64,000 bases of DNA from Burkholderiales bacterium JOSHI_001 (GCA_000244995.1 CM001438.1:612921-676920); one strand, 5' to 3'. Shown: positions 51,734 through 60,511, numbered from the stretch's first letter. Program-made: numbers and translations. The notes: generated by a model not told the origin, from the letters alone.

Positions 51734-52729
51734 TCAGTCGGCGCTTTGCCGGCGCGGCCGGGTTTCGGACGGCGCGCTGTCGTCGGTGCGGCGCGCGGGG
51801 CGGTCACGGGGGCTGGGGCTGTCATCGCGGCGCTCGCGCAGCGCGTCCAGGGCGCGCATGCGGCGTTGGTCCAGGATGTCCTGCACGTCGCGCAGGCCTT
51901 CGCCGGGCAGGGCGCGCAGGTCGGGTGCAGGCAGCTCGCGGGTCAGGCGGGACAGGCGGCGACCGGCATCGGTGTCACGCAGCGAGGCCTCGGCCTGCTG
52001 GCGGGCCTGGCGCTGCAAGCGCGCCAGGGCCTGCGCGCCGTCGCGCCGCAGGTCCAGCGAGGACAGCGCACGCGTGCCCGCTTCCAGGCTGCGCAGGGCT
52101 TCGCCAGCCTGCGCCAGGCGGCGGTCCAGCCGCTGCATCGGATCTTCCGCGGCGGAGCCATGGCGGCCGCCGCGCGCGTCGGTGCCGCTGCGGCCCGGCA
52201 GGGCCATGTCGGGCAGCACGGCGCCGGGTTCGCGCACCCGGTCGCGCACCTGGCGCAGCTGGTCGCGGTGGCGTTCCCAGGCCGCAGCGGCGTTGCGCAC
52301 GCGGTCGGCCCCGGCGGCGCGGGCGCGTTCGGCGCGCTCCAGCGCGCTGCGCGGCTGGGCGCGTTCATTGGGGTCGGCGCGCCCGCCCGGGCCGGGGCGA
52401 TCGATGTCCATGGCGCGGGCCTCGGCGCGTTCGCGCGCGCTTTGCGGCGCCGTGTCGGTGCCGGCACGCCGCGGCCCTTCGAACATCGGAAAGCGCCGCT
52501 CGTCGCGCTGCTGGTCGGCGCTGGCGCTGCGGCCGCTGCCGGTGAGGCTGTCCAGCGTGTCCTGCAGGCGCTGGCGTTCGGCCAGCAGGCTTTGCAGGCC
52601 CGGCACCTGTTCCAGCGCGGCGGCGCGCGCCTGCGGACCGGCGCGCGCGGCTTCGGCCGCGGCCGACGCGGCAGCAGCGGGCGCAGCCGCCGGGCCGGCC
52701 GCCAGGTCACGCCAGGTGGTGCGGGCCAT
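51734..52729 (-). CDS. Highly charged helical/coiled-coil protein
   Basis: This 331-residue protein has strikingly high Arg/Ala/Asp content. Long helices ('LERAERARAAGADRVRNAAA', 'RLDRRLAQAGEALRSLEAG') alternate with disordered, Arg-rich segments and an Arg/Pro/Asp tail. It could be a scaffold or linker in an assembly formed by the other products. No known domain. It sits in the middle of the operon with 6 to 9 bases to each neighbour, so it is expressed with them. Confidence 0.65.
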   Translation of the reverse strand: MARTTWRDLAAGPAAAPAAAASAAAEAARAGPQARAAALEQVPGLQSLLAERQRLQDTLDSLTGSGRSASADQQRDERRFPMFEGPRRAGTDTAPQSARERAEARAMDIDRPGPGGRADPNERAQPRSALERAERARAAGADRVRNAAAAWERHRDQLRQVRDRVREPGAVLPDMALPGRSGTDARGGRHGSAAEDPMQRLDRRLAQAGEALRSLEAGTRALSSLDLRRDGAQALARLQRQARQQAEASLRDTDAGRRLSRLTRELPAPDLRALPGEGLRDVQDILDQRRMRALDALRERRDDSPSPRDRPARRTDDSAPSETRPRRQSAD

Positions 52730-52735
52730 CGTCGG

Positions 52736-53281
52736 TCAGCCCGGCGGGGTGGGTGGCGGGTTGTCCAGCAGGCGGCGTATGCGTTCTTCCAGGATGGTGG
52801 GCGGCGGCACCACCACCAGCTTGGTGCGCAGCAGGCTGGAGCCTTCGGCGCTGTAGTTGAACTTGGACGCGTAGCTGGCGCTGACGCTGGTGGTGCGCAC
52901 CGTGCCGCCGCCAAAGCCCAGGAAGAAGCCCCCGGCCATGGACATGTGGAAGCTGCTGGTCTTGCGCTGGTAGCTGGTTTCGGTGGCGAAGGAGATGGAG
53001 ATCTTCACCTCGATGATGGTGTCCACGAACTGGTAGAAGGTGGGCGTGAAGCCCAGCTCCAGCAGGCTGAGGTCCTGGTTGCCGAAGCGCACCGTCTTGC
53101 GCTCGACGGTGACATGGCCCTCTTCGTCGGTGGTCTCCACGTAGCCGGCCATGAACTGGGCCAGGCGCATGCTGGTGACGTCCAGCGCCATCTGCGCTTC
53201 GGCGATGGCCAGGCCCAGGTTGCGCACCAGGTCCGGGAAAGGAACATTGAGCAGTTCCTGCCCGATTTGCGGTTCTGCCAT
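52736..53281 (-). CDS. Shared-module protein (LGFTPTFYQF family), copy 1
   Basis: This 181-residue protein consists of the shared module only. Its N-terminal helix 'VPFPDLVRNLGLAIAEAQ' with 'ALDVTS' is followed by 'LELGFTPTFYQF' (74-85), 'TIIEVKISIS', a Gly-rich loop (115-126), 'ASYASKFNYSAEGSSLLRTK' and 'VPPPTILEERIRRLL' near the end. It is very similar to the next gene, so the pair arose by duplication. No known family, signal peptide or catalytic motif recognised. The alternating beta pattern suggests a beta-rich structural subunit. Confidence 0.75.
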   Translation of the reverse strand: MAEPQIGQELLNVPFPDLVRNLGLAIAEAQMALDVTSMRLAQFMAGYVETTDEEGHVTVERKTVRFGNQDLSLLELGFTPTFYQFVDTIIEVKISISFATETSYQRKTSSFHMSMAGGFFLGFGGGTVRTTSVSASYASKFNYSAEGSSLLRTKLVVVPPPTILEERIRRLLDNPPPTPPG

Positions 53282-53293
53282 GGCGCGGCTCCG

Positions 53294-53863
53294 TCAGGTG
53301 GGGTTGGCCGGCGGGGTGCGCTCGGCTTCGATCAGGCCGCGGATGCGTTCTTCCAGGATGGCTGGCGCCGGCACCGGGACCAGCTTGGTGCGCAGCAGGC
53401 TGGAGCCTTCGGCGCTGTAGCCATACTTGGCGCTGTAGCTGGCGTCCACCTGCGAGGTCTGCACCGTGTTCTCGCCGCAGGAGACGTTCTTGCGCGTTTC
53501 CTGGCGCGACGACCAGTTGGTCTTGTATTCGGTGTCGCGGGTGATCTTGATGGCGATCTTGACTTCGATGATGGTGTCCACGAACTGGTAGAAGGTGGGT
53601 GAGAAGCCCAGCTCGAACATGGACATCTGCACGTTCGTGCGCACCCCGTTCTGCAGCGTGGGGAAGCTGATGGTGGTGTCCTTCTGCGCCGCGTTGGGCA
53701 CCGGCGTGCCATCGTTGTTCAGCGGCGTCATCTTGCCGCTCATCATCTCGGCCACGCGCATGGACGACGCGTCCAGTGCAATCTGGGCCTCGGCGATGGC
53801 CAGCGCCATGTCGCGGATCATCTCGCCCATGGGAACGTTCAGCAGTTCCTGACCAATGCTCAT
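53294..53863 (-). CDS. Shared-module protein (LGFSPTFYQF family), copy 2
   Basis: This 189-residue near-duplicate of the previous protein shares 'GQELLNVP', 'LAIAEAQIALDASS', 'LGFSPTFYQFVDTIIEVKI' (85-103), 'ASYSAKYGYSAEGSSLLRTK' and 'ILEERIRGLIE'. Differences are concentrated in two loops (44-75 and 108-135), as expected of surface variation on a common scaffold. It lies 12 bases upstream of copy 1. Function unknown. Confidence 0.75.
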   Translation of the reverse strand: MSIGQELLNVPMGEMIRDMALAIAEAQIALDASSMRVAEMMSGKMTPLNNDGTPVPNAAQKDTTISFPTLQNGVRTNVQMSMFELGFSPTFYQFVDTIIEVKIAIKITRDTEYKTNWSSRQETRKNVSCGENTVQTSQVDASYSAKYGYSAEGSSLLRTKLVPVPAPAILEERIRGLIEAERTPPANPT

Positions 53864-53915
53864 TGCGGGCTCCTGTGCGGTGTGGGGGTGCGTTGGGGTG
53901 GGCGGGGTGCGGGTG

Positions 53916-54422
53916 TCAGCCCGGTGCCGGTGCCGGCGAAGGGCTGGGCCCGGGGGCCGGTGCGGGCAAGGTGCCGCTGTTGCGAAGCTGGTTCAGCCGT
54001 TCGATGAAGCCGCTGGGCGCCGGCAGCGACACCAGGCGGGCCGCGATGCTGCTGGCGCCTTCGGCCTGGAAGCTGTACTTGCGCGTGTAGGACGCGTTGA
54101 TCGTGGCACTGACGATGGACATGTAGCTCACGCTCAGGCTGCCCCCGATGCTGAACTCTTCCTGTTCCTGCACGCTGAAGGTGAGCTTGGCCTCCAGCGT
54201 GGCTTCGGTGAAGGCGTAGAAGGTGGGCGTGAAACCCAGCTCCAGCAGGCTGAACTCGTTTTCGCCCAACTGCACCTTGCTGTCCACCAGCGCCAGGGCC
54301 ACGTCGATGCTGTTCTTGTCCAGCGCGCTCTGGGCCTGGGCCACGGCCAGGCCCAGGCGCTGGATCAGCTCGGGCAGCGGCGCTTCGAGCAGGGTGCGCG
54401 GTACGGAGGTGGGGTCGGCCAT
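53916..54422 (-). CDS. Shared-module protein (LGFTPTFYAF family), copy 3
   Basis: This 168-residue protein has the module 'LIQRLGLAVAQAQSALDKNS', 'LELGFTPTFYAF' (60-71), 'NASYTRKYSFQAEGASS' (109-125) and 'ARLVSLPAPSGFIERLNQL', ending in a short Pro/Ala/Gly/Ser tail. It is more distant from copies 1 and 2 and closer in its 'RLVSLPAP' end to the large OmpA-domain protein. No export signal. Confidence 0.74.
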   Translation of the reverse strand: MADPTSVPRTLLEAPLPELIQRLGLAVAQAQSALDKNSIDVALALVDSKVQLGENEFSLLELGFTPTFYAFTEATLEAKLTFSVQEQEEFSIGGSLSVSYMSIVSATINASYTRKYSFQAEGASSIAARLVSLPAPSGFIERLNQLRNSGTLPAPAPGPSPSPAPAPG

Positions 54423-54461
54423 GGTGGGCTTGCGGGGTGGGTCGCGGGTGGGGCGCGGGTG

Positions 54462-56603
54462 TCAGCCGCCGGGCGTGGGCGCGGGCGCCGGGGCCGGTGT
54501 GGGCGCCGGCGCCGGCGAGGCCGAGGGGTTGGGTCCGAGGAAGGTGCGAATCTCGTCCAGCAGTTCCACCGGCGCGGGCAGGCTCACCAGCCGCGCGGCG
54601 ATGCGGGAATTGCCGGTCACTTCCATGCCGAAGCGGCGCGCGTAGGCCACGTCCACGCTCAGGCCAGCGGCCACGGTGGTGTTGCTTTCGGTGCGCTGCG
54701 GCGTGGGCGCTTCGCCCGACAGCGTGGCCGCTGACAGCTCAAAGGCCTGTGGGTTGCTGGTGGCCAGCCGCGTGCCCGACAGCCCCCGCACCGTCACCAC
54801 AGCGGCGGCGGCGGTGCCCTGCATGCCCGAGACCCGGCCCACCGCGGCGGCCAGGTTGGTGGCGGTGGTGGCGGCGTCCGTGCCCTTGGCGAACTGGCGC
54901 GTGGTGGGGCTGGCGTCGGTGGTGCAGGTGAGCACCGTGGCGCCGATGGTGACGGTGTCGCCGGCGGCGGGCTCGCCGCCTGCGCTGGCGCCGGCAAACG
55001 GCGCTTCGCGGCTGAGGCTGCCCGTGGCGTTGAGCGTCAGGCTGTTGGCGGCGGCATTGCGGCCCTGGCTTTGCAGCCGGATGAGGGCGTGGCTGCCCAG
55101 CGGCAGCAGGCGCACCACCGGGCCTTCGGCCACCGCGTCAATGTGGGCTTCGGTGAGGATGACCTGGGCCAGCGCGCTGGCCGCGCTGGCGGCGCTGGCG
55201 CCGGGCACGAAGGGGTGTTCGGTGGCGCTGGTGGTGGCGCCGTTGGCCACGAAGTCGTGGCCCGACAGCGTGACCTTGGCGCCGCTGCCCAGCGGCACCG
55301 CGTTGCTGCCGTTGGTGGCCGACAGCACGCTGCCGCCGGCGGCCACGGTGGGCCGGCCGGTGTCCCAGGTGGCGCTGGCGCCGGGGGCTGCGGAGCGCAC
55401 CGCCACCACGTCGGTCACCGCGCCCAGCAGCCGCACTTCCACGCGCCGGTTGCGCACCTCGGCGGTCTGCACGTTCACCAGCAGTTCGCGTTCCCCCCGG
55501 CCCACCGGCGCGGCGGCCAGTTGCGTGGCCGACACGCCGCGGCGCAGCAGGTAGGCGTGCACGGTCTGCGCCCGCTGCAGCGACAGCGGGTCGTTGCGCC
55601 TTTCGTTGCCGGTGGCGTCGCAGTGGCCCACCACTTCCACGGCGATGCTGTTGTTGTCCTTCAGGAAATCGATCAGCGGCTCCAGCACGTCCAGGTCGTT
55701 GCTGGGTTGAAAGACGTCGGCCTTGTCCAGCGCGAAGTTCACGTGGAAGGGCTCGGCCGCGGTGCGGCCCTTGAACAGCACGTTGGCGTCCAGTGCGGTC
55801 AGGGCGTCGATGGCCGTGCTGGCCGCTTCCACCGCGGACGGCGCGGCGGCCCAGGTGGCGGTGTCGCTGCCGTTGAAGCTGGCGTTGCCGGGCCCGGTGA
55901 TGGACAGCCAGGCACGTGCCGGCCGGGCCGCGCGGTCCAGTACCACGATGCGGTTGGGCTGACCCACGTCGAACGCGGTGGGCGAATTGGTGGTGGCGGT
56001 GAGGGCCGTGCCGCCTTCGACCAGTTCCACGGTGGCCAGCAGCACCTCGGGCACGGCCTCGGGCGGGTCGCTCATGCGGTCGGCCAGTGCGCGTGCGGTG
56101 CGGCTGAGCGAGTTGGCCACCACCGACACATTGGGTGAGACGGCCGCGCCGCTGAGCAGGTTCACGGTGGTGGCGCCCACGGTCAGCACGCCGGGCCCGG
56201 CCTCGGCCAGGCGCACCGCGGCCAGCGCCGGGGCGCCGCCGCCGAAGTTGACGGTGATGCGGGCTTCGCCGTCACCCTGGTTGCTGCTGCCGGTGGAATG
56301 GTTGATGCCGAAGTTCAGCCCCACCCGCACCGAGGTGCTGCGCTCCACCCGCATGGTGATCTGCAGGCTCACCTCCAGGTCGGCATGCTGGTAGTGGTAG
56401 AAGGCGGGCGAGAAGCCCAGGTCCAGCAGCGAACGGTTCGAAAATTCCGGCCGCGTGGTGGCCAGGGCCACCGCGGTGTTCAGCGAGTTCTCGTCCAGCG
56501 CGGTCTGGGCGCGGGCGATGCCCAGGCCCAGCTCGGACAAGAAGGTGGCCACGTTGGTGTCGGCCAGGATCTGGCCGGGTGTCATTTCCTCGATGTCGGG
56601 CAT
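54462..56603 (-). CDS. Large shared-module protein with inserted OmpA-like domain
   Basis: This 713-residue protein has the N-terminal half of the module at 14-110 ('RAQTALDENS', 'LDLGFSPAFYHY'), while the distal half ('DVAYARRFGMEV', 'ARLVSLPAP') appears only at ~650-680. Between them are repeat-rich beta segments and an OmpA-like domain (~288-393: 'VNFALDKADVFQPSNDL', 'VEVVGHCDATGNE', 'LSLQRAQTVHAYLL', with the Asp and Arg that bind diaminopimelate in OmpA-like proteins). It ends in a Pro/Ala/Thr tail. No signal peptide is present, which conflicts with a conventional cell-wall role. Confidence 0.75.
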   Translation of the reverse strand: MPDIEEMTPGQILADTNVATFLSELGLGIARAQTALDENSLNTAVALATTRPEFSNRSLLDLGFSPAFYHYQHADLEVSLQITMRVERSTSVRVGLNFGINHSTGSSNQGDGEARITVNFGGGAPALAAVRLAEAGPGVLTVGATTVNLLSGAAVSPNVSVVANSLSRTARALADRMSDPPEAVPEVLLATVELVEGGTALTATTNSPTAFDVGQPNRIVVLDRAARPARAWLSITGPGNASFNGSDTATWAAAPSAVEAASTAIDALTALDANVLFKGRTAAEPFHVNFALDKADVFQPSNDLDVLEPLIDFLKDNNSIAVEVVGHCDATGNERRNDPLSLQRAQTVHAYLLRRGVSATQLAAAPVGRGERELLVNVQTAEVRNRRVEVRLLGAVTDVVAVRSAAPGASATWDTGRPTVAAGGSVLSATNGSNAVPLGSGAKVTLSGHDFVANGATTSATEHPFVPGASAASAASALAQVILTEAHIDAVAEGPVVRLLPLGSHALIRLQSQGRNAAANSLTLNATGSLSREAPFAGASAGGEPAAGDTVTIGATVLTCTTDASPTTRQFAKGTDAATTATNLAAAVGRVSGMQGTAAAAVVTVRGLSGTRLATSNPQAFELSAATLSGEAPTPQRTESNTTVAAGLSVDVAYARRFGMEVTGNSRIAARLVSLPAPVELLDEIRTFLGPNPSASPAPAPTPAPAPAPTPGG

Positions 56604-56624
56604 GGGGCCTCCGGCAAGACGGGT

Positions 56625-57158
56625 TCACAGCTGCGGTGGCAAGGCCACCGCCCATTCGCGCCGCACCGTGTCGGCGCGCACCGACCAGTAGCGCTGGCGT
56701 GCCAGCTCGGCGTCCAGCCGTGCGGCGGAAAGATGCAGTTGCGAGCGCAACCAGCCCAGCAAGGTGCCCGCCAGCGGCATGGGCAGCGGGCCGGCCGCCT
56801 GCACCGCTTCCTGCAGCTTGCTGCGTGCGTCGTCCAGGCGCTGGCGGCGCAGCAGCACCACACCGGCGCGTTCCAGGAAACTGGCCTGGTCCTTGCGCGC
56901 GATGTCGTCGGCCGGCGGGTGGGCGCTGTAGTGCCGGGCGGCGTTGTCGCAGGTGGCCAGCACCTCGTCGTAGGCGCCCATGCGTTCCAGTGATTCCAGT
57001 GCGCACTGGGTGTAGTGGCGCATGAAGACTTCCGGCGCGCCGTCGGCCTGGGCCTGGCGCATGGCCTCGCGGTAGTGGCGCAGCGCCTCGGCGTGGCGGC
57101 CGGCCAGCGCATGGGCCTTGCCCTGTTCACCCAGGCCGACGTACAGCGCGCTGTTCAT
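56625..57158 (-). CDS. TPR-like helical repeat protein
   Basis: This 177-residue protein has helical repeat pairs of TPR type: 'YVGLGEQGKAHALAGRHAEALRHY' in parts, 'MRHYTQCALESLERMGAYDEV' in parts and 'ERAGVVLLRRQRLDDARSKL'. TPR proteins are adaptors. It is the second gene of the operon, overlapping the first by four bases (ATGA). The partner is unknown. Confidence 0.7.
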   Translation of the reverse strand: MNSALYVGLGEQGKAHALAGRHAEALRHYREAMRQAQADGAPEVFMRHYTQCALESLERMGAYDEVLATCDNAARHYSAHPPADDIARKDQASFLERAGVVLLRRQRLDDARSKLQEAVQAAGPLPMPLAGTLLGWLRSQLHLSAARLDAELARQRYWSVRADTVRREWAVALPPQL

Positions 57159-58243
57159 CGCGGTTCCAGTTCGCTGGGGCAGCCCACCGCGGCCAGTTCG
57201 GCCTGCAGCCAGCGCGCCCGTGGCAGGGTCAGGCCGGCAGCCAGGCGCTGCGGCAGGCGCAGCAGCGCCTGGGCCGCCTGCGCCGCTTCCAGCCCGCCCA
57301 CGCGGGCCAGCACATGGGCGGCGGCGCGGGCGTCGGCTGCGCTTTGCAGCGTGAGGTCCCAGCGCGACAGGGTGACCAGCTTGGCCGACGCGCGTACACC
57401 CGCGTCGTGCAGGGCCAGCAGCGCGTCGCGGGCCTGGACGCCGGGCAGGCATTCGGCCAGCAGGAAGGGCAGGCCAGCGTTCACCTGCGGCAGCAGGCCG
57501 GCCGGCATCCCGGTGCAGGCCAGCACCGCGGCCACGGCCGGGGCTTCCACGGCAGGGGCTTCCAGCCACAGGTCGAAGCGCTGCATGGCCTGGTCCAGCA
57601 GGCGCCAGCCGCCCTGGCCGCTGTGGCGTTGCCACAGCGCCTGCGCGCAGGCACGGTCCAGGGCGCTGGCCAGCAAGGGTCCCTGGGCCTGGCATTCAAT
57701 GTCGAATTCGGTCAGCTCGCGGCGCAGGCGCTGGCGCAGGTCGGGCTGTCCGTCGTCCACGAACAGGTCGTAGCGTGCATCGGCCACCCGGCTGGCGTCC
57801 AGCTGTGCGTCCAGGGGGGCCAGTCGTTCTGCCAGGGCCTGCACGGTGTTCAGCGAGACCTGGCCCAGCACCACCGCGGGGCTGCCGCACAGCATGTCCA
57901 CCGCGCGCGACGGGGCGCAGCCCACGAAGGCCGCCACCGCGGCCGCCACCTCGCGAAAGCGCGAGGCGTCGCTCACGTGCACGGCCACTTCATAGTCGGG
58001 GCCGCCGGTGGCCAGCGGGGCGTCGCCGTTGTCCACGCCCACGTCCAGGCCGGTCTTCTGCAGCAGCTGGCACAGCGCCTGGGCCTGCTGCTCGGGCAGC
58101 CCGCCCATCAGCACGGCCGGGGCCTGGTAGACGCAGCGTGCCACATGCTCGCGCGACAGCGGCAGCGCCTGCGCCAGCACCAGGGCGGCCGACGGATTGG
58201 CCGCACCCACCGAACGCACCACCACGCGAGCAGAACCCACCAT
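57155..58243 (-). CDS. Four-repeat L7/L12-CTD/ClpS-like protein
   Basis: ATG 58243 has AAGGAG 7 bases upstream and gives 362 residues; an earlier ATG adds 20 unsupported residues. The protein contains four degenerate ~65-residue repeats with the pattern hydrophobic strand, 'A..L', 'P..L..GL', 'A..L...L...G': 'ARVVVRSVGAANPSAALVLA', 'YEVAVHVSDASRFREVAAAV', 'FDLWLEAPAVEAPAVAAVLA' and 'WDLTLQSAADARAAAHVLAR' begin them. The first recalls the L7/L12 C-terminal/ClpS fold, a protein-interaction fold. It is the first gene of the operon, divergent from rlmI, and may be an assembly or targeting factor. Confidence 0.7.
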   Translation of the reverse strand: MVGSARVVVRSVGAANPSAALVLAQALPLSREHVARCVYQAPAVLMGGLPEQQAQALCQLLQKTGLDVGVDNGDAPLATGGPDYEVAVHVSDASRFREVAAAVAAFVGCAPSRAVDMLCGSPAVVLGQVSLNTVQALAERLAPLDAQLDASRVADARYDLFVDDGQPDLRQRLRRELTEFDIECQAQGPLLASALDRACAQALWQRHSGQGGWRLLDQAMQRFDLWLEAPAVEAPAVAAVLACTGMPAGLLPQVNAGLPFLLAECLPGVQARDALLALHDAGVRASAKLVTLSRWDLTLQSAADARAAAHVLARVGGLEAAQAAQALLRLPQRLAAGLTLPRARWLQAELAAVGCPSELEPR

Positions 58244-58420
58244 CCGGGACTCCTTGGCCTGTTGGCCCGCAACGCATTCATCCAGAGCGGCAAGTCTCGG
58301 CATGGGGCCTGGCGGCGTCAATCCACCCGCTGCGACAAGCTAGGGGGCCCGGCGACTGCGGTTCAAGGGGGTTGCGTTCGCGGCGGCGGTGCGGCGGGTG
58401 CGGCGGCGACAATGGCGCGC

Positions 58421-59602
58421 ATGAAAAAGATCGTCCTGCGCGACGGCAAGGAACGCTCCCTGCTGCGTCGCCACCCCTGGGTGTTCCAGGGCAGCATCGC
58501 CAAGGGCAGCGCCGACGCCGGCGAAACGGTGCGGGTTGAAGGCCACGACGGCCGCTTCCTGGCCTGGGCCGCGTTCAGCCCCACGTCCATGATCCGGGTG
58601 CGGGCCTGGAGCTTCGACGAAGCCGAGCGCATAGCCCCCGCCTTCTTTGAACGCCGCATCCAGCGTGCCGTCGCGCTGCGCGCGCGCCTGCCCATTGCCA
58701 GCAACGGCGTGCGCCTCATCCACGGCGAAGCGGACGGCCTGCCGGGCCTGATCGTGGACCGCTACGACGACACGCTGAGCGCGCAGTTCCTGTCCGCTGG
58801 CACCGAACGCTGGCGCGACACCATCGCCGAACAGCTGTGCGCCGCCACCGGCTGCACGCGCCTGTACGAACGCAGCGACTCGGGCGTGCGCGGCCTGGAA
58901 GGCCTGCCCGCCCGCAGCGGCTGGCTGAAAGGCGATGGCGCAACCGAAGTGACCATCAACGAACACGGCTGGCGCCTGACGCTGGACGTGGCCGAAGGCC
59001 ACAAGACCGGCTTCTACCTGGACCAGCGCGACAACCGCGCGCTGCTGGCGCGTTGGGTGAAGCACTTCGGCTGCCGCAAGGTGCTGAACTGCTACTGCTA
59101 CACCGGCGGCTTTTCGGTGGCGGCCTTCGCCGGCGGCGCACAGCAAGTGGTGAGCGTGGACTCGTCGGCGCCCGCGCTGCAGCGGGCCCGCGCGCACATG
59201 GACCTGAACGGGTTTGGCGACCGCGACGCGCAGTTCGCCGATGCCGATGTGAACCAGTTCCTGCGCGACGCCCTCCAGCGCGGCGAGACCTTCGACGCCA
59301 TCGTGCTGGACCCGCCCAAGTTCGCGCCCACCGCGGCGCATGCCGACCGCGCCAGCCGCGCCTACAAGGACATCAACCGCCTGGGCCTGAAACTGCTGAA
59401 CCCGGGCGGGCTGTTGCTGACCTTCAGCTGCAGCGGTGGCATCGGTGCCGAGCTGTTCCACAAGATCGTGGCCGGCGCCGGGCTGGACGCGGGCGTGAAC
59501 GCGGCCATCCTGCAGCGCCTGGAAGGCGCGTGCGACCACCCGACGACGATTGAATTTCCCGAGGGCGAGTACCTGAAGGGCCTGGCCCTGCTGAAGGCCT
59601 GA
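58421..59602 (+). CDS. rlmI: Class I SAM-dependent rRNA methyltransferase (RlmI-like)
   Basis: This 393-residue protein has an N-terminal PUA-like RNA-binding domain ('VLRDGKERSLLRRHPWVFQGSI' in parts), an EEHEE middle domain, and a C-terminal Rossmann methyltransferase with 'LNCYCYTGGFSVAAFAGGA' for SAM binding and 'AIVLDPPKFAP' as the catalytic DPPxF motif. RlmI methylates C5 of a cytosine in 23S rRNA. Start ATG 58421; ATG 58412 is three codons earlier. Divergent from the L7/L12-like repeat gene. Confidence 0.92.
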   Translation: MKKIVLRDGKERSLLRRHPWVFQGSIAKGSADAGETVRVEGHDGRFLAWAAFSPTSMIRVRAWSFDEAERIAPAFFERRIQRAVALRARLPIASNGVRLIHGEADGLPGLIVDRYDDTLSAQFLSAGTERWRDTIAEQLCAATGCTRLYERSDSGVRGLEGLPARSGWLKGDGATEVTINEHGWRLTLDVAEGHKTGFYLDQRDNRALLARWVKHFGCRKVLNCYCYTGGFSVAAFAGGAQQVVSVDSSAPALQRARAHMDLNGFGDRDAQFADADVNQFLRDALQRGETFDAIVLDPPKFAPTAAHADRASRAYKDINRLGLKLLNPGGLLLTFSCSGGIGAELFHKIVAGAGLDAGVNAAILQRLEGACDHPTTIEFPEGEYLKGLALLKA

Positions 59603-59608
59603 ACGCTG

Positions 59609-60403
59609 TCAGCTGGCCGGGTCGGCCCCTTCGGCCCCTGCCGGGCCCAGGCCCGCGGGGTCGGCGGCCACCTCCAGCAACAGCGCCGCCAGTGCCGCGG
59701 GCGCGCTGACCATGGGGCAGTGCCCGGTGGCCAGGCGGTGCAACTGCCAGTTGGGCAGGCTGCGCACGCGCTGGCGGCTGGGCTCGATGGTGGGGTAGGC
59801 GGGTTCGTGGCAGTCGATGAAATGGCGCGGCAGCGCGGCCCAGCGTTCGCCGTTGAACTGGAGCGGCTCGCCGTAGGGGCCGAAGGGGTGCGGCACCTGG
59901 CGGCGCAGCAGCCAGTCGCGGTCGGCGCCGGTCAAGCCAAAGCCTTCGGGGTCGGCCGGGGGCAGGGCGTTGTCATGCTTTGCGGCAGCGGCGCGGCGCT
60001 CGGCCTGCAAGGCGGGTGAGTGGCCGTGGCCCCAGCCCTCACCGGGCAGCGGCACCATGGCGTCCACGTACACCAGCGCGTCCACGCTGGCGGGGGCGGT
60101 GTCCAGCAACGCGTCGGCCGCGCCGGTGATCACCATGCCGCCATAGCTGTGGCCCACCAGCAGCACATGCTGCAGTTCTTCGGCCTGCACCCCGGCCACC
60201 ACATCCCGGATGTGGTCGGCCAGGCCGATGCGGGCGTGGCGCAGGTGCGCGCGTTCACCGTCGCCGGTGAGCGTGACCGCATGCACCTCGTGCCCGGCCG
60301 CGCGCAGCGGCGCCAGCACGCGCTTCCAGATCCAGGCGCCGCCCCAGGCGCCATGCACCAGCACGATGGGCCTCACGAGGGGGCGGGGGGCGAGAAGGCT
60401 CAT
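59609..60403 (-). CDS. Alpha/beta-hydrolase (salicylate-esterase/MES-like)
   Basis: This 264-residue protein has the oxyanion strand 'PIVLVHGAWGGAWIWKRVL', nucleophile elbow 'LLVGHSYGGMVITG' (Ser in GHSYG) and catalytic His in 'ATGHCPMVSAP', close to plant methylesterase/hydroxynitrile-lyase-type hydrolases often found in Burkholderiales. No signal peptide. The ATG of 'MSLLAPRPLV' is chosen; the frame continues upstream but without homology-like sequence. Substrate unknown. Confidence 0.9.
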   Translation of the reverse strand: MSLLAPRPLVRPIVLVHGAWGGAWIWKRVLAPLRAAGHEVHAVTLTGDGERAHLRHARIGLADHIRDVVAGVQAEELQHVLLVGHSYGGMVITGAADALLDTAPASVDALVYVDAMVPLPGEGWGHGHSPALQAERRAAAAKHDNALPPADPEGFGLTGADRDWLLRRQVPHPFGPYGEPLQFNGERWAALPRHFIDCHEPAYPTIEPSRQRVRSLPNWQLHRLATGHCPMVSAPAALAALLLEVAADPAGLGPAGAEGADPAS

Positions 60404-60511
60404 GCGCGGGCTCCGGTTGGCAGGGGGAACCGGGCCAGTGTGGCGCAGCGCCGCGCGCGGGGCACCCGGGGCAACGACAATGCCGCGCACCCAACACCAC
60501 GGAGACATCCC

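Noticed and set aside
48608-58243. Contractile injection system or phage tail cluster
   Set aside because: No sheath, tube, baseplate, spike or AAA unfoldase gene could be recognised, so the operon is left unassigned.
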